From CAZTAK01 sp964611585 (lineage in GTDB: Bacteria; Pseudomonadota; Alphaproteobacteria; SHVP01), in NCBI GenBank assembly GCA_964611585.1, contig CAZTAK010000062.1, forward strand, positions 1-15,737: a stretch of 15,737 bases of DNA, read 5' to 3'. This document shows, in pieces, positions 15,438 to 15,737 of this stretch (its first letter is position 1; each line of letters starts with the position of its first letter). A program made the position numbers and the translations under genes. A model generated the notes under the pieces. That model saw nothing but the letters and a program-made list of their open reading frames with translations. It searched no databases and was not told the DNA's origin.

Positions 15438-15451
15438 AAGTCTGGAGACTT
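15438..15451. promoter_or_regulatory. Perfect inverted repeat between divergent SDR and dapB genes
   Basis: AAGTCT-GG-AGACTT, six-base arms with a two-base centre, lies 30 bases upstream of the SDR start and 87 bases upstream of dapB. The position in a divergent intergenic region suits a dimeric regulator site. A TTTAAT (15455-15460) just downstream could be a -10 box toward dapB. No matching regulator gene is in the window. Confidence 0.4.
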
Positions 15452-15477
15452 GTGATTTAATTCCGCCGCAACTTCAT

Positions 15478-15508
15478 CCTGCGTGCAAGCCGATATTTCG
15501 GGTGCAGG
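15478..15508 (+). other. Hairpin in the dapB upstream leader
   Basis: CCGA-TATT-TCGG (15490-15501) forms a small tetraloop hairpin enclosed by CCTGC (15478-15482) and GCAGG (15504-15508). It ends 30 bases before the dapB ATG and is followed by AAAAGC rather than a U-run. It is too small for a known lysine riboswitch; role unknown. Confidence 0.3.
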
Positions 15509-15538
15509 CAAAAGCAGAACGGTTTGGGGTCCATTACC

Positions 15539-15737
15539 ATGGCGACACTGAAGATAGGAATTGCCGGCGCCGCGGGCCGCATGGGTCGGGCGCTGGTGCG
15601 GCAGGTTGCGGCAACCCAGGGGTGCGCGGTAACGGCGGCATCCGAGGCCCCCGGCAGCGACGCCTATGGTGCCGATCCGGCGGTTCTGGCGGGGCTTGGC
15701 GGGATCAACGTCCGCATTTCCGACAGCGCCAAGGAAC
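15539..15737 (+). CDS. dapB: 4-hydroxy-tetrahydrodipicolinate reductase, partial
   Basis: First 66 codons of DapB, cut by the right edge. It reduces 4-hydroxy-tetrahydrodipicolinate with NAD(P)H in the diaminopimelate/lysine pathway, feeding peptidoglycan. The N-terminal Rossmann motif GIAGAAGRMGRALVRQV (7-23) with the GRMGR hallmark is unambiguous. The expected acidic/Ser segment (VTAASEAPGSDAYGAD) follows. The ATG at 15539 is preceded by TTGGGG at a rather long spacing. Finding dapB downstream of dnaKJ is a common alphaproteobacterial arrangement; here an oppositely oriented SDR gene separates them, so dapB needs its own promoter. Confidence 0.93.
   Translation, partial: MATLKIGIAGAAGRMGRALVRQVAATQGCAVTAASEAPGSDAYGADPAVLAGLGGINVRISDSAKE

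Noticed and set aside
15408..15538. Lysine riboswitch before dapB
   Set aside because: The region is too short and shows only a small hairpin, without the large multi-helix core of the L-box.

Overview
This 15.7 kb window is high-GC, tightly packed chromosomal sequence from an alphaproteobacterium. Gene content and order (hrcA-grpE, dnaK-dnaJ-dapB, rph-rdgB-hemW, rsmI-yraN-BON lipoprotein-gshB) suggest a Rhodospirillales-like lineage. That placement is inferred from gene order and protein style, not from a database search. No rRNA, tRNA, CRISPR array, insertion sequence or phage gene was seen.

Left part (1-4166, minus strand): a co-directional run reads rsmI, yraN, a two-BON-domain lipoprotein (DolP/YraP-like), a SirB1-type transglutaminase-like/TPR protein, gshB, and a CopD-family membrane protein that leaves the window at its left edge. 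The CopD gene carries an apparent one-base frameshift near position 46. An LpoA/LppC-type lipoprotein gene (4148-5617, plus strand) starts head-to-head with rsmI. The rsmI/lpoA/yraN/dolP grouping mirrors the E. coli yraL-lpoA-yraN-diaA-yraP locus, with lpoA inverted and diaA absent.

Centre (5610-8168, minus strand): rph, rdgB and hemW form a compact overlapping operon covering RNA 3' processing, nucleotide-pool cleaning and a radical-SAM heme protein. Its last gene converges on the lpoA-like gene with an 8-base overlap. Divergent from rph, and separated by a 188-base promoter region, lies hrcA-grpE (8357-10164).

Right part (10222-15737): dnaK and dnaJ carry a recognisable sigma-32-type promoter and a leader with two hairpins. 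They are separated from grpE by an oppositely oriented DUF1848 gene whose CX3CX2C iron-sulfur motif lies at the C-terminus. A strong hairpin sits between dnaK and dnaJ. Directly after dnaJ is a REP/BIME-like double palindrome whose first stem includes the dnaJ stop codon. A short-chain dehydrogenase gene lies on the minus strand, then dapB begins and is cut by the right edge.

Overall the window is mostly conserved housekeeping and protein-quality-control genes: the complete HrcA/GrpE/DnaK/DnaJ set plus envelope and glutathione genes. I found no convincing new multi-gene system. The items most worth a second look are the C-terminal radical-SAM-like motif of the DUF1848 protein placed inside the chaperone cluster, the double-palindrome element after dnaJ, and the CopD frameshift.
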